From contig JAEZFL010000155.1 in the NCBI GenBank assembly GCA_023417515.1, positions 1 through 56,255 of the forward strand: a DNA stretch of 56,255 nucleotides, read 5' to 3'. Positions 40,557 to 49,926 of this stretch are shown piece by piece; the stretch's first letter is position 1, and each line of letters starts with the position of its first letter. Made by a program: the position numbers and the translations under genes. The stretch comes from Pseudomonadota bacterium. GTDB taxonomy: Bacteria > Pseudomonadota > Alphaproteobacteria > Sphingomonadales > Sphingomonadaceae. Under the pieces are notes generated by a model, which made no database searches, was not told where the DNA came from, and worked only from the letters and a program-made list of their open reading frames with translations.

Positions 40557-42104
40557 ATGGCGCCCGACCCAGACCATTTCGACGTCATCATCGTCGGCGC
40601 CGGTCTGTCGGGTATCGGCATGGCCCATCATCTCCAGCGCCGCTCGCCCTGGGCGACCTACGCGATCCTCGAAGCGCGGCAGGCGATCGGCGGCACCTGG
40701 GACCTGTTCCGCTATCCGGGCATCCGCTCCGACAGCGACATGCACACTTTGGGCTACAGCTTCCGCCCGTGGTGCGACCCGGACGCGATCGCCGAAGGCC
40801 ACAAGATCAGGGACTATATCGAGGACACCGCCATAGAAGCCGGCATCGACAGGCATATCCGCTTCGGCACGAAGGTCACCCACGCCGCCTGGTCGTCCAA
40901 AGATGCCCATTGGCGGGTGGAGGCGGCTGACGGGAGCGTCCGCACCTGCCGGTTCCTCATCCTGTGCTCCGGCTATTACAGCTACGATCGCGCCAACCGA
41001 CCGAGCTGGGACGGCGAAGAAAGCTTCGCCGGAGCGATCGTCGAACCGCAATTCTGGCCCGGCGACCTCGATTGGCGCGGCAGGCGCGTCGCGGTGATCG
41101 GTAGCGGCGCGACGGCGGTGACTCTGGTGCCCGCGCTGGCGAAGGACGCGGCGCACGTGACCATGGTCCAGCGCTCGCCGAGCTACGTGATGGCGCGGCC
41201 TTCGCGCGACAAGATCGCCAAGGCGCTCGAGCGCGTGCTTCCACTCCGGACCGCGGCAGGGCTGACCCGCTGGAAGAATGTTCTGCTCCAGCAATTCTTC
41301 TTCCGGCTCGCGCGCCGACGCCCCGCCAAGGTGAGGGCCAAGCTGCTGGAGCTCACCGAGCGGGAGGTCGGCGCCGATCAGGTCCGCCACTTCACCCCGC
41401 GCTACAATCCATGGGACCAGCGGCTGTGCCTGGCGCCGGACGGGGATCTGTTCGCCGCGATCCGTGCCGGGACCGCCGCCGTCGCGACCGGCGAGATCGA
41501 ACGGTTCACGCCGAGCGGCCTCCGCCTCGCGGACGGCACCGACCTGCCCGCCGACATCATCGTCGCCGCGACCGGCCTTCACGTGCAGCTCGCCGGCGGC
41601 GCCACGCTCAGCGTCGACGGCAAGGCCGTCCGGCTCGGCGACACCATGGCCTACAAGGGCCTGTTCTTCTCGGACGTGCCCAACTTCGCGTCCATCTTTG
41701 GCTACACCAACGCCAGCTGGACGTTGAAGGCGGACTTGTCCGCGGCGTTCCTGTGCCGCGTGCTCAACCGGATGCGGCGGCGAGGCGAAGTCGTCGTGAT
41801 GCCGCGCCGCGACCCGGCGATCGTCGAGCGTCCCTTTCTCGACTTCACGTCGACCTATGTACGGCGCGCTCTTGGCGACCTTCCCACGCAAGGCGATCGC
41901 GGCCCGTGGCGATTGCGGCAAAGCTACGCGGCGGATCTCATGAACCTGCGCTTCGGACGCCTCGCCGACGGCGTGCTCACCTTCACTCCCCTCCCGCAAG
42001 CGGGAGGGGAAGAGCCGCGCAGCGGCGACAGGGGAGGGCCTGTGCATGAGTCGAACAGCCCCGTCCCCGCCCCCTCCCGCAAGCGGGAGGGGAGTTTTTC
42101 GTGA
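40557..42104 (+). CDS. EthA-like Baeyer-Villiger monooxygenase with repeat-encoded tail
   Basis: 515 aa FAD/NADPH enzyme. FAD site VIIVGAGLSGIGMA; GGTWDLFRYPGIRSDSDMHT; NADPH site VAVIGSGATAVTLV; YNPWDQRLCLAPDGDLF; GYTNASWTLKADL. These match EthA of Mycobacterium tuberculosis (489 aa, from memory), which oxidises ketones to esters and activates ethionamide. The fingerprint FxGxxxHxxxWP reads FAGAIVEPQFWP, with Glu for His. The natural end is near VLTFTP; the last 37 residues (LPQAGGEEPRSGDRGG onward) are translated from the repeat at 41986-42094. The TGA overlaps the next start as GTGA. Substrate unknown. Confidence 0.9.
   Translation: MAPDPDHFDVIIVGAGLSGIGMAHHLQRRSPWATYAILEARQAIGGTWDLFRYPGIRSDSDMHTLGYSFRPWCDPDAIAEGHKIRDYIEDTAIEAGIDRHIRFGTKVTHAAWSSKDAHWRVEAADGSVRTCRFLILCSGYYSYDRANRPSWDGEESFAGAIVEPQFWPGDLDWRGRRVAVIGSGATAVTLVPALAKDAAHVTMVQRSPSYVMARPSRDKIAKALERVLPLRTAAGLTRWKNVLLQQFFFRLARRRPAKVRAKLLELTEREVGADQVRHFTPRYNPWDQRLCLAPDGDLFAAIRAGTAAVATGEIERFTPSGLRLADGTDLPADIIVAATGLHVQLAGGATLSVDGKAVRLGDTMAYKGLFFSDVPNFASIFGYTNASWTLKADLSAAFLCRVLNRMRRRGEVVVMPRRDPAIVERPFLDFTSTYVRRALGDLPTQGDRGPWRLRQSYAADLMNLRFGRLADGVLTFTPLPQAGGEEPRSGDRGGPVHESNSPVPAPSRKREGSFS
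41986..42094. repeat. Palindromic repeat with twin CCCCTCCCGC hairpins, translated
   Basis: Two identical hairpins CCCCTCCCGC-AA-GCGGGAGGGG (41989-42010 and 42071-42092) bracket a middle of 60 bases. The whole element lies in frame inside the end of the monooxygenase gene, and its last GGAGGGGAG serves as the ribosome-binding site of the following GTG start. Confidence 0.88.
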
Positions 42105-42937
42105 TCGAGCCGCGGACACCGCAGGGGCAGGCGGACGTCGCCGGCCATTATGACGAGCTCGATTCGGTCTACCGCGAGATCTGGGGCGAGCATGTCCATC
42201 ACGGCCTGTGGCGCAGCGGGCGCGAGAGCGTCGCCGAGGCGACCGACGCTCTCAGCGACCTCGTCGCCGAGCGCCTTGGCGCGAGACCGGGCGATCATCT
42301 CGCCGACATCGGCTGCGGCTACGGCGCCACCGCGGCGCGCTTCGCCGAGCGGCTCGGAGTCAGCGTCACCGGCTTCACCTTGTCCGAAGAACAGGCGCGC
42401 GTAGCCCGGGCGCGGCCCGGCGCCCTCGATTTCCATGTCCGCGACTGGCTCGCCAACGGCCTGGCCGACGCAAGCTTCGACCACGCTTATGCGATCGAGA
42501 GCAGCGAGCACATGGCCGACAAGGCGGGCCTGTTCCGGGAGGCCGCTCGCACGCTCAAGCCGGGTGGACGCTTCGTGGTCTGCGCCTGGCTATCGGAGGA
42601 CTCGCCGAGCCGTTGGGCGGTGCGTCACCTGCTCGAGCCGATCTGCAGCGAGGGCCGCCTCCCCGGCATGGGGACTCGCGGCGAATATGAAGGCTGGGCT
42701 GACGCCGCGGGCTTGCGCACCTTGAGCTACGAGGATCTGAGCCGCGAGGTGCGCCGCACCTGGACCATCGTCACCCGCCGCGTCGCCGGGCGCGTGCTGA
42801 CGACCGCCCGCTATCGCCGCCTGCTGCTCAGCCGCTCCACGCGCAATCGCAGCTTCGCCTTGAGCCTGCCGCGCCTCATCCTCGCCTACCGAACCGGCGC
42901 GATGCGCTACGGCGTGTTCACGTTCGAGAAGAGCTGA
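42101..42937 (+). CDS. SAM-dependent methyltransferase, tocopherol-methyltransferase-like
   Basis: 278 aa from GTG 42101, six bases after the repeat-borne GGAGGGGAG. Fold motifs: HYDELDSVYREIWGEHVHHG, then ADIGCGYGATAARFAERLG (SAM motif I), TLSEEQARVARAR, and AIESSEHMADKAGLF with the post-motif residues. The W-G-E-H-x-H-H-G entry is typical of gamma-tocopherol and related small-molecule methyltransferases; the substrate is not known. The start overlaps the monooxygenase stop (GTGA), so the two are co-translated and may act on one metabolite: oxidation followed by methylation. Confidence 0.87.
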   Translation: MIEPRTPQGQADVAGHYDELDSVYREIWGEHVHHGLWRSGRESVAEATDALSDLVAERLGARPGDHLADIGCGYGATAARFAERLGVSVTGFTLSEEQARVARARPGALDFHVRDWLANGLADASFDHAYAIESSEHMADKAGLFREAARTLKPGGRFVVCAWLSEDSPSRWAVRHLLEPICSEGRLPGMGTRGEYEGWADAAGLRTLSYEDLSREVRRTWTIVTRRVAGRVLTTARYRRLLLSRSTRNRSFALSLPRLILAYRTGAMRYGVFTFEKS

Positions 42938-42940
42938 GGG

Positions 42941-43141
42941 TCAGTCCCCGCCGCCGCAGCCGCCGCCGCAGCCGCCATCCGATCCGCAGCCGCTGTCCGA
43001 TCCGCCGTCGCTGTCGCTGTCCCAGCTGTCGGAGCTGTCGCTATCGGAGCCGTGACGGCGCTGTCCCTTCTTGCCGCCGGCAAGGCCGATGATCACCAGC
43101 AGCACGCCCATGGCGATCACGACATAGAGAATAGTCTCCAT
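42941..43141 (-). CDS. Small membrane protein with Ser-Asp and Gly-Cys tail
   Basis: 66 aa. An N-terminal helix (about 4-22, ILYVVIAMGVLLVIIGLAGG), a basic KKGQRRHG, then a low-complexity tail: SDSDSSDSWDSDSDGG followed by SGCGSDGGCGGGCGGG with four cysteines. The start has a G-run (GGGGGGTGG) directly upstream. The tail could bind metal ions through Cys or Asp, but that is speculation. It sits 12 bases after the glmS stop on the same strand and converges with the methyltransferase. I know of Gly-Cys tails in other small membrane proteins of unknown role. Confidence 0.6.
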   Translation of the reverse strand: METILYVVIAMGVLLVIIGLAGGKKGQRRHGSDSDSSDSWDSDSDGGSDSGCGSDGGCGGGCGGGD

Positions 43142-43153
43142 CCACCCCCCCCT

Positions 43154-44977
<1,824 letters not shown>

Positions 44978-44993
44978 GCAGTCGTTCTTTCCT

Positions 44994-45359
44994 TCAGAGC
45001 GTGTAGGGGACCCGGATTCCCGGCATGTTGACCGGAAAATCCTTGGTGTTGCGGGTGATGAGAATGGCGCCGTTCACCTGCGCCGTGGCGAGGATGTACG
45101 CGTCCATCAGCTTCATCTTGGACCGGAAGCGGATATCGGCGGCGGCTGTGGAAATGCGTTCATCAATCTCCACCACCTCGAAATGCGAGAGCGCCTGCCT
45201 GACGGGTTCCCGCCGTTCCAACTCCTCCCCGGCCATCACCTCGGTCCACACGACGCGACTGATGCGGTGACCATTGTAACGGGAAAGCTCGAGCGCCGCC
45301 TGGGGACGGCGCTTCAACCAGTCAATGACGATGTTGGTGTCGAAGAACGGGACGGACAA
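44994..45359 (-). CDS. vapC: PIN-domain toxin, VapC type
   Basis: 121 aa ribonuclease of the PIN fold. The acidic metal-binding residues are all visible: D7 in FFDTN, E40 in VVWTEVMAG, D86 in KLMDAYILATA, D107 in TRNTKDF. VapC toxins cleave tRNA or rRNA and stop growth unless bound by the antitoxin. The start is TTG, two bases after the antitoxin stop, without its own Shine-Dalgarno, so translation is probably coupled to vapB. It ends 16 bases before the glmS start. Confidence 0.87.
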   Translation of the reverse strand: MSVPFFDTNIVIDWLKRRPQAALELSRYNGHRISRVVWTEVMAGEELERREPVRQALSHFEVVEIDERISTAAADIRFRSKMKLMDAYILATAQVNGAILITRNTKDFPVNMPGIRVPYTL

Positions 45360-45361
45360 AG

Positions 45362-45610
45362 TCAGATATCTTCGTAGGGGCGGCGGTCTTCGCGAATCGC
45401 TCTCTGATATTCGACCCCGTCGGGGATATCGTCACGATCCTCCCAGAGCCCCGCCCAGCGCTCGATCCAGTCCTTGCTGCTGTCGTTCTGGGCCAGATAC
45501 AGCTTCACCGCATCACGAATGGCGGCCGCCCGCGACCGCTTGGACTTGGCCGCCAGCGCGTCGAGCTTCTCAACGTCCTCATCGGGAATGTCTGTCAGGA
45601 TGCGAGCCAT
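45362..45610 (-). CDS. vapB: Ribbon-helix-helix antitoxin, VapB type
   Basis: 82 aa. The first 45 residues form a ribbon-helix-helix DNA-binding domain (MARILTDIPDEDVEKLDALA, then SKRSRAAAIRDAVKLYL); the C-terminal part is acidic and aromatic (WIERWAGLWEDRDDIPDG, YEDI), as expected for a segment that wraps the toxin. No Shine-Dalgarno precedes the ATG; the leader is very short, so a leaderless message is possible. A perfect inverted repeat just upstream is a likely self-operator. Confidence 0.85.
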   Translation of the reverse strand: MARILTDIPDEDVEKLDALAAKSKRSRAAAIRDAVKLYLAQNDSSKDWIERWAGLWEDRDDIPDGVEYQRAIREDRRPYEDI

Positions 45611-45616
45611 GATATA

Positions 45617-45639
45617 CTGATATCATATCATGATATCAG
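45617..45639. promoter_or_regulatory. VapB operator, perfect inverted repeat
   Basis: CTGATATCA-TATCA-TGATATCAG, a 9-base perfect palindrome pair around a 5-base spacer, seven bases upstream of the antitoxin start. AT-rich in a GC-rich region; probably overlaps the vapBC promoter. Fits RHH autoregulation; binding inferred. Confidence 0.7.
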
Positions 45640-45640
45640 A

Positions 45641-46996
45641 TCAAGCCTTGTTCTTCTTTGCCAGCATCTTGTCGCGAAAGCGCCTGGCCCAGCCGGGATG
45701 CGCTTCCTGACGGCCGCGGGCGACGGTGAGCGCATCGGCTTCGACGTCGCGGGTGACGACGCTTCCCGCGCCGACGATCGCGCCGGGGCCGACGCTGACC
45801 GGCGCGACCAAAGCGGTGTTGGAACCGATGAAGGCGCCCTCCCCGATCGACGTGACGTATTTGAAGAAGCCGTCATAATTGCAGGTGATCGTCCCGGCGC
45901 CGACATTGGCCTTGGCGCCGACCTCGACGTCGCCGAGATAGGTCAGGTGATTGGCCTTGGCGCCGCGGCCGAGCTTCGCATTCTTGGTCTCGACGAAATT
46001 GCCGATCTTGCTGTCCGGCCCGAGCTCGGTGCCGGGCCGAAGGCGGGCATAGGGGCCGATCTCCGCGCCCGCCCCGATCGTCGCCCCCTCGATATGGCTG
46101 AACGAGCGGATCCGAACGCGCTCGCCGACGGTCACGCCGGGACCGAAGAAGACGTTCGGCTCGATCGTCACGTCGCGGGCGACCCTGGTGTCGTGCGCGA
46201 ACCACACCGTCTCCGGAGCGACCAGCGACACGCCCGAGTCCATCATCTCGGCGCGTCGGCGCTGCTGCCAGGCGGCCTCGAGCACCGCCAGCTCGGCGCG
46301 GCTATTGACGCCCGCCACTTCCGCCTCGCTGGTCTCGACCACCACCGACCGCCGGCCGTCCGCAGCGGCGAGCATGACGATGTCGGGGAGATAATATTCG
46401 CCGGCGGCATTGTCGTTGCCGACGCGCGCGAGCAGCGGCCACAAATCGGCGGCGCGCACCGCCATCATGCCGGAATTGCACAGGTCGACGAGCCGCTCCT
46501 CGTCGCTGGCATCCTTGTGCTCGACCATCTTGGCAATGGTGCCGTCGCCATCGGCGATGATCCGGCCGTAGCGGAGCGTGTCCGCCGGCCGGAAACCGAG
46601 CACCACCACGGCGGGTGCGTCGCCTGCGTTGAGCCGGTCGAGCATCAGCCGCATCGTCGCCGTGCTGACGAGTGGAACGTCGCCGTAGAGGATCAGCACG
46701 TCGCCCTCGAAGCCGGCGAGCGCGGCCTCGGCCTGCTGCACCGCATGCGCGGTGCCGAGCTGCGGCTCCTGCACCGCGACCGTGCCGCCATGTTTCTGGA
46801 CGAGCGGCTCGACCTGCTCGCGGCCGCTTCCGACCACCACCACGGTTTCGTGGCCGCCGAGCGCCTCGACGCTCGCGATCAGATGCTCGAGCATCGGCCG
46901 CCCGGCGAGCGGGTGGAGCACCTTGTGAAGGTCGGACTTCATCCGCGTGCCCTTGCCGGCGGCGAGGATGATGGCGGCGACGGGTCGATCGGTCAT
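45641..46996 (-). CDS. glmU: Bifunctional GlmU (GlcNAc-1-P uridylyltransferase / GlcN-1-P acetyltransferase)
   Basis: Makes UDP-GlcNAc for peptidoglycan and LPS. 451 aa from ATG 46996. The N-terminal pyrophosphorylase domain has IILAAGKGTRMKS with the conserved Arg, VQEPQLGTAHAV, LYGDVPLV and AGEYYLPDIV; the C-terminal left-handed beta helix has hexapeptide repeats (VTIEPNVFFGPGVTVGERV, GAGAEIGPYARLRPG) and KANHLTYLGDVEVG, ITCNYDG with the acetyl-CoA site. The product of GlmS reaches this enzyme after GlmM, which is not in the window. The stop is adjacent to the vapBC promoter region. Confidence 0.97.
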   Translation of the reverse strand: MTDRPVAAIILAAGKGTRMKSDLHKVLHPLAGRPMLEHLIASVEALGGHETVVVVGSGREQVEPLVQKHGGTVAVQEPQLGTAHAVQQAEAALAGFEGDVLILYGDVPLVSTATMRLMLDRLNAGDAPAVVVLGFRPADTLRYGRIIADGDGTIAKMVEHKDASDEERLVDLCNSGMMAVRAADLWPLLARVGNDNAAGEYYLPDIVMLAAADGRRSVVVETSEAEVAGVNSRAELAVLEAAWQQRRRAEMMDSGVSLVAPETVWFAHDTRVARDVTIEPNVFFGPGVTVGERVRIRSFSHIEGATIGAGAEIGPYARLRPGTELGPDSKIGNFVETKNAKLGRGAKANHLTYLGDVEVGAKANVGAGTITCNYDGFFKYVTSIGEGAFIGSNTALVAPVSVGPGAIVGAGSVVTRDVEADALTVARGRQEAHPGWARRFRDKMLAKKNKA

Positions 46997-47057
46997 GAGC
47001 CGCGCTGTGGCATGGCGCCCTTGCGATTTCCAGACTTGCGCTCCAAGCGGCGCCGCG

Positions 47058-47720
47058 ATGCCTGATTTCCCCTTCGATACCGTCGCCTTCGACCTCGACG
47101 GCACTCTCGCCGACACCGCGCCCGACCTTGCCGCCGCGCTCAATCATGCGCTGGAGCAGCTCGGCCGCCCGGCCATCGAGCCCGAGACCGTCCGCCATCT
47201 CGTCGGCCATGGCGCCCGCGCCCTGCTCCGGCGCGGACTCGCCAGGAGCGGGGAGTCCGGCGAGGCGCTGGTCGAGCAGGGCTTCCCGCATTTCATGGAC
47301 TTCTACGCCGCGAACATCTGCGTCGGCACCACCGCCTTCGCCGGCGTCGATGCCGCGCTGGATGCGCTGAAGGCGCGCGGTGTGCGAGCCGCGGTCTGCA
47401 CGAACAAGCCGGAGCGGCTGAGCCGGCTGCTGATCGACGCGCTCGGCTGGGAGAACCGCTTCGACGCCCTCGTCGGCGGCGATACCCTGACGGTGCGCAA
47501 GCCGGACCCGGCGCCGCTGCGCGAAGCGATCGCCCGCGCCGGCGGCGGCCGCGCCGCTTTCATTGGCGATTCGATCGTCGACGCCGACACCGCCCGGGCC
47601 GCCGGCCTGCCCTTCGTCGCGGTCAGCTTCGGCTTCCTCGACCGACCGGTCGCCGAGCTCGGCGCGGACGCGGTGATCGACGATTATTCTGAACTGATCG
47701 GCGCGCTCGAAACGCTCTGA
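47058..47720 (+). CDS. gph: Phosphoglycolate phosphatase
   Basis: 220 aa HAD phosphatase that removes phosphate from 2-phosphoglycolate. FDLDGTLADTAPDLAAALN is the classical Gph start, VGHGARALLRRGL belongs to the cap, VCTNKPERLSRLL is motif II, RKPDPAPL holds the Lys, and FIGDSIVDADTARAAG is motif IV. The start at 47058 is chosen by homology; it is 61 bp from the divergent glmU start. The last 37 bases overlap, tail to tail, the 3' end of the nucleotidyltransferase gene. Confidence 0.9.
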   Translation: MPDFPFDTVAFDLDGTLADTAPDLAAALNHALEQLGRPAIEPETVRHLVGHGARALLRRGLARSGESGEALVEQGFPHFMDFYAANICVGTTAFAGVDAALDALKARGVRAAVCTNKPERLSRLLIDALGWENRFDALVGGDTLTVRKPDPAPLREAIARAGGGRAAFIGDSIVDADTARAAGLPFVAVSFGFLDRPVAELGADAVIDDYSELIGALETL

Positions 47721-48727
47721 TCCGGCTTGGCCCGTGCCTTGGTGATGAGGTGTCGCGCCAACATCAGGGGAGGCATCCGCATGAGGTGGCCGCGGACGTA
47801 GAAGACGAAACGGGTGACTGGCCGCGTCGGCTGGCCCCAGCCGTTGCGGGCGAGCAGGCGGCGCCTGAACAGGATGTCGGCGCTGTTCCGCCCACGCCAG
47901 CTTGGCGGCAGCGGCGTTGCGTAGAGGTCATGCGAGAGGCGCGCGGCACGCCTGACCGCGCGGCCGAGGCCATGACGTTCAGCCCGATCGCGGAGCCGCA
48001 GCCAGAAACCTGCGACGCGCGAGAATTCCCGCAGCAGCCGGTCGATGTCCCAGAGGTTCCTCAGCCCGCCCGCCATATCGCCGTCGGCGATGAGGTGGGC
48101 GGCGGCATGGACGATCATGTCCTCCCGGCCGAGCACGCGCAGCCCATCGGGCAGAGCGACGCTGTCGGCGATCAGGGCATCGGCGTCGGGCGTCGGCCGG
48201 GCGGTCAATGGAAGGATGGTGTGGTGGACGTCCGCCATTCGGTCGCGCTCGCGGTGGATGAGCGGCGGAAGCTCGTGCATCCACTGGCGGTAATAGAGGT
48301 CGTCATAGCCGTCGGCCTCCTTCATCCGCTCCCAGCCATGCGCGATCAGCGCCCGCTCGACGTCGCGAAGCGCTGCGCGCGGGACCAGGACGTCGAGATC
48401 GCCGACATTGCGCCCCTGCGCCGCCTCAAGCCCCGCGGCGTGGAAGGCCGTGCCCTTGAGGAGCACCACGGGCACGCCGAGCGGCGCGAGCGCGCGCCGG
48501 GCCATCTCGGCCTCCCACAAGGCCTGCACCCTCACCCGCTCAACCTCGGCGCGGTGCATCGCCAGCAGCCGCCCGACCCGCTCCGGCATCTCATGACCTT
48601 CGAGGCGGAAAGCGAGGCTTCCGACCAGCTGCTCGGCACGAGCGGCGGCGATGAGGCCGGTCCAGTCGCAGTCCGGCCGGAGCGACGCCGGATCGCGGAG
48701 CGCCCGGACGAGAAGCCTGGCGCTCAT
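47684..48727 (-). CDS. Nucleotidyltransferase-fold protein of the HPr-rel-A cassette
   Basis: 347 aa from ATG 48727, overlapping the stop of the kinase gene as ATGA. The core VVLLKGTAFHAAGLEAAQGRNVGDLDVLVPRAAL is the NTP_transf_5-type pattern (LKG..., R...GDLDVLV) with the metal-binding Asp pair; DVHHTILPLTARP follows. The rest is helical with basic C-terminal stretches (RRAARLS, LFRRRLLARNGWG). It is fourth and last in a minus-strand cassette with a Tat-exported protein, a PqqD-like protein and an HprK-like kinase. Such proteins may transfer a nucleotide to a protein or peptide; here the target is unknown. The C-terminus overlaps gph by 37 bp. Confidence 0.82.
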   Translation of the reverse strand: MSARLLVRALRDPASLRPDCDWTGLIAAARAEQLVGSLAFRLEGHEMPERVGRLLAMHRAEVERVRVQALWEAEMARRALAPLGVPVVLLKGTAFHAAGLEAAQGRNVGDLDVLVPRAALRDVERALIAHGWERMKEADGYDDLYYRQWMHELPPLIHRERDRMADVHHTILPLTARPTPDADALIADSVALPDGLRVLGREDMIVHAAAHLIADGDMAGGLRNLWDIDRLLREFSRVAGFWLRLRDRAERHGLGRAVRRAARLSHDLYATPLPPSWRGRNSADILFRRRLLARNGWGQPTRPVTRFVFYVRGHLMRMPPLMLARHLITKARAKPDQSVSSAPISSE

Positions 48728-49584
48728 CGCGCTGCCTCCGCCCAGATCAGCTCGATCAGCTCCGCGGCCTTGTCGCCATCGGGATAATCGAGCGCCAGGC
48801 CGCGGCAATTCTGGACAAGGCTGGTGAGCGCGTCGAAGCCCCGCTCGCCCATCGCGACATAATTGGTCGAGGCCTGGGTCAGGCGCATGAACGCCTCGGC
48901 CGGGCCGACCGGGCGGATCTCGGCCGCATGTCCGAAGCGCGGAAACAGGATCAGCGCTGGCCGCGCCGGCTCGGTCATCCGAGCGACCGCCTGGGCACTG
49001 GGGCGAACATGGCGGATCGTCCCCTTGGGTGTCCCTTCCAGTCGTGGCCCGAACCGATCCTCCGGGACGAAGGCCCGCATGGCATCGATCGATTCGTTCT
49101 TGAGGCTCACGGCACGCGGGAAGGGATGAAGCAGCCCTGTCTGCGGCTCCAGCAAGGCGAACTCGTCGCCCATGAACCGCCAGCCATGCTCGCCGAGCCA
49201 GGCGGCGAGGGTCGACTTGCCAGCGCCCGATTCGCCGGTGAGGATCAGCGCCCGCCCGTCTTTCTCGACGCTCGCCGCGTGGAGCAGCAGGTAGCGCCGC
49301 TCGCCCAAGGCCATCTGCAAGTTCATGCCCATCTCGGCAGCGACGAGGCCATGCGCGAGCGGCAGCGGTGCGGCGTCGGGAAGCACATAATCGCCCTCGA
49401 TCGCCAGCGACGGCCGCAACCAGCGGCGCCATGGCGTCGCCGGCTCCAGCCGCACGGTGAAATCGGCGGGCTCGCCAGCGGGATAGCCGCCGTAAAGCTG
49501 CCGAAGCGCAGCGACCGGCCCCCGCCACGCCGAGCCGATCCGGAACGTCAGCGGCCCGACGGAAAGGTCGACGCGGTGCCTCAT
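48724..49584 (-). CDS. HprK-related kinase A
   Basis: 286 aa. Walker A is ALILTGESGAGKSTLAAWL (about residues 113-131), followed by WRFMGDEFALLEP as the Walker B/Asp site and SLKNESIDAMRAF. This is the fold of HPr kinase/phosphorylase, but the N-terminal part and context differ, and no HPr or PTS gene is nearby; the family is known to me as HprK-related kinase A of the HPr-rel-A system. The substrate is unknown; the neighbouring exported small protein or the PqqD protein's cargo is the natural candidate. Start and stop both overlap neighbours as ATGA. Confidence 0.85.
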   Translation of the reverse strand: MRHRVDLSVGPLTFRIGSAWRGPVAALRQLYGGYPAGEPADFTVRLEPATPWRRWLRPSLAIEGDYVLPDAAPLPLAHGLVAAEMGMNLQMALGERRYLLLHAASVEKDGRALILTGESGAGKSTLAAWLGEHGWRFMGDEFALLEPQTGLLHPFPRAVSLKNESIDAMRAFVPEDRFGPRLEGTPKGTIRHVRPSAQAVARMTEPARPALILFPRFGHAAEIRPVGPAEAFMRLTQASTNYVAMGERGFDALTSLVQNCRGLALDYPDGDKAAELIELIWAEAAR

Positions 49585-49856
49585 GACCGGCGCACCAATC
49601 CGGCCGTTTCGAGCTCGCCCAGCCGCGCCGCGATCGCCGCTCGGCCCTCGTCCGCGTCGAACACGAACCGCTCGCTCAGGCGCGCGACGAGGCCGTCGAG
49701 ATCGGCTTCGCCGTCTGCGAGCGCGCTCAATATCTCGGGGGCCGGCGGCGCGACGATATGCGTCTGTCCAGAGCGCGGATGAAACAGCACCGCCAGCCCC
49801 TCGAGCATGACGGTGCGCAGCCCTTCGGCATCGGCGATGTAGGTCGGACCGGCCAT
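49581..49856 (-). CDS. PqqD-like peptide-binding protein, HPr-rel-A type
   Basis: 91 aa. The N-terminal strands (TYIADAEGLRTVMLEGLAVLFHPRSGQTHIV) and helical C-terminus (APEILSALADGEADLDGLVARLSERF...AAIAARLGELETAGLV) match the PqqD/RiPP recognition element fold, in which a wing binds the leader of a precursor peptide and presents it to enzymes. The gene lies between the Tat-exported protein and the kinase and overlaps the kinase by ATGA. It presumably delivers the precursor to the kinase or nucleotidyltransferase; this is inference from the fold and order. Confidence 0.83.
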   Translation of the reverse strand: MAGPTYIADAEGLRTVMLEGLAVLFHPRSGQTHIVAPPAPEILSALADGEADLDGLVARLSERFVFDADEGRAAIAARLGELETAGLVRRS

Positions 49857-49926
49857 GCGAGGGATCTAGCGCAGCCGGGTTAATGTCACACCCATCAACC
49901 CACCCACCGTGGGTGCCGAGTTGGAC

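Noticed and set aside
40482..42119. Upstream extension of the FKBP frame to 708 codons.
   Set aside because: The extension runs antisense to the monooxygenase and has no homology; ATG 40481 has a proper ribosome-binding site and starts a signal segment.
44978..44993. A glmS ribozyme upstream of glmS.
   Set aside because: The gap to vapC is only 16 bases, and this ribozyme is typical of Firmicutes, not of this group.
48728..49528. Extended 614-codon form of the nucleotidyltransferase.
   Set aside because: The extra part is out of frame inside the kinase gene; ATG 48727 overlaps the kinase stop in the usual ATGA way.
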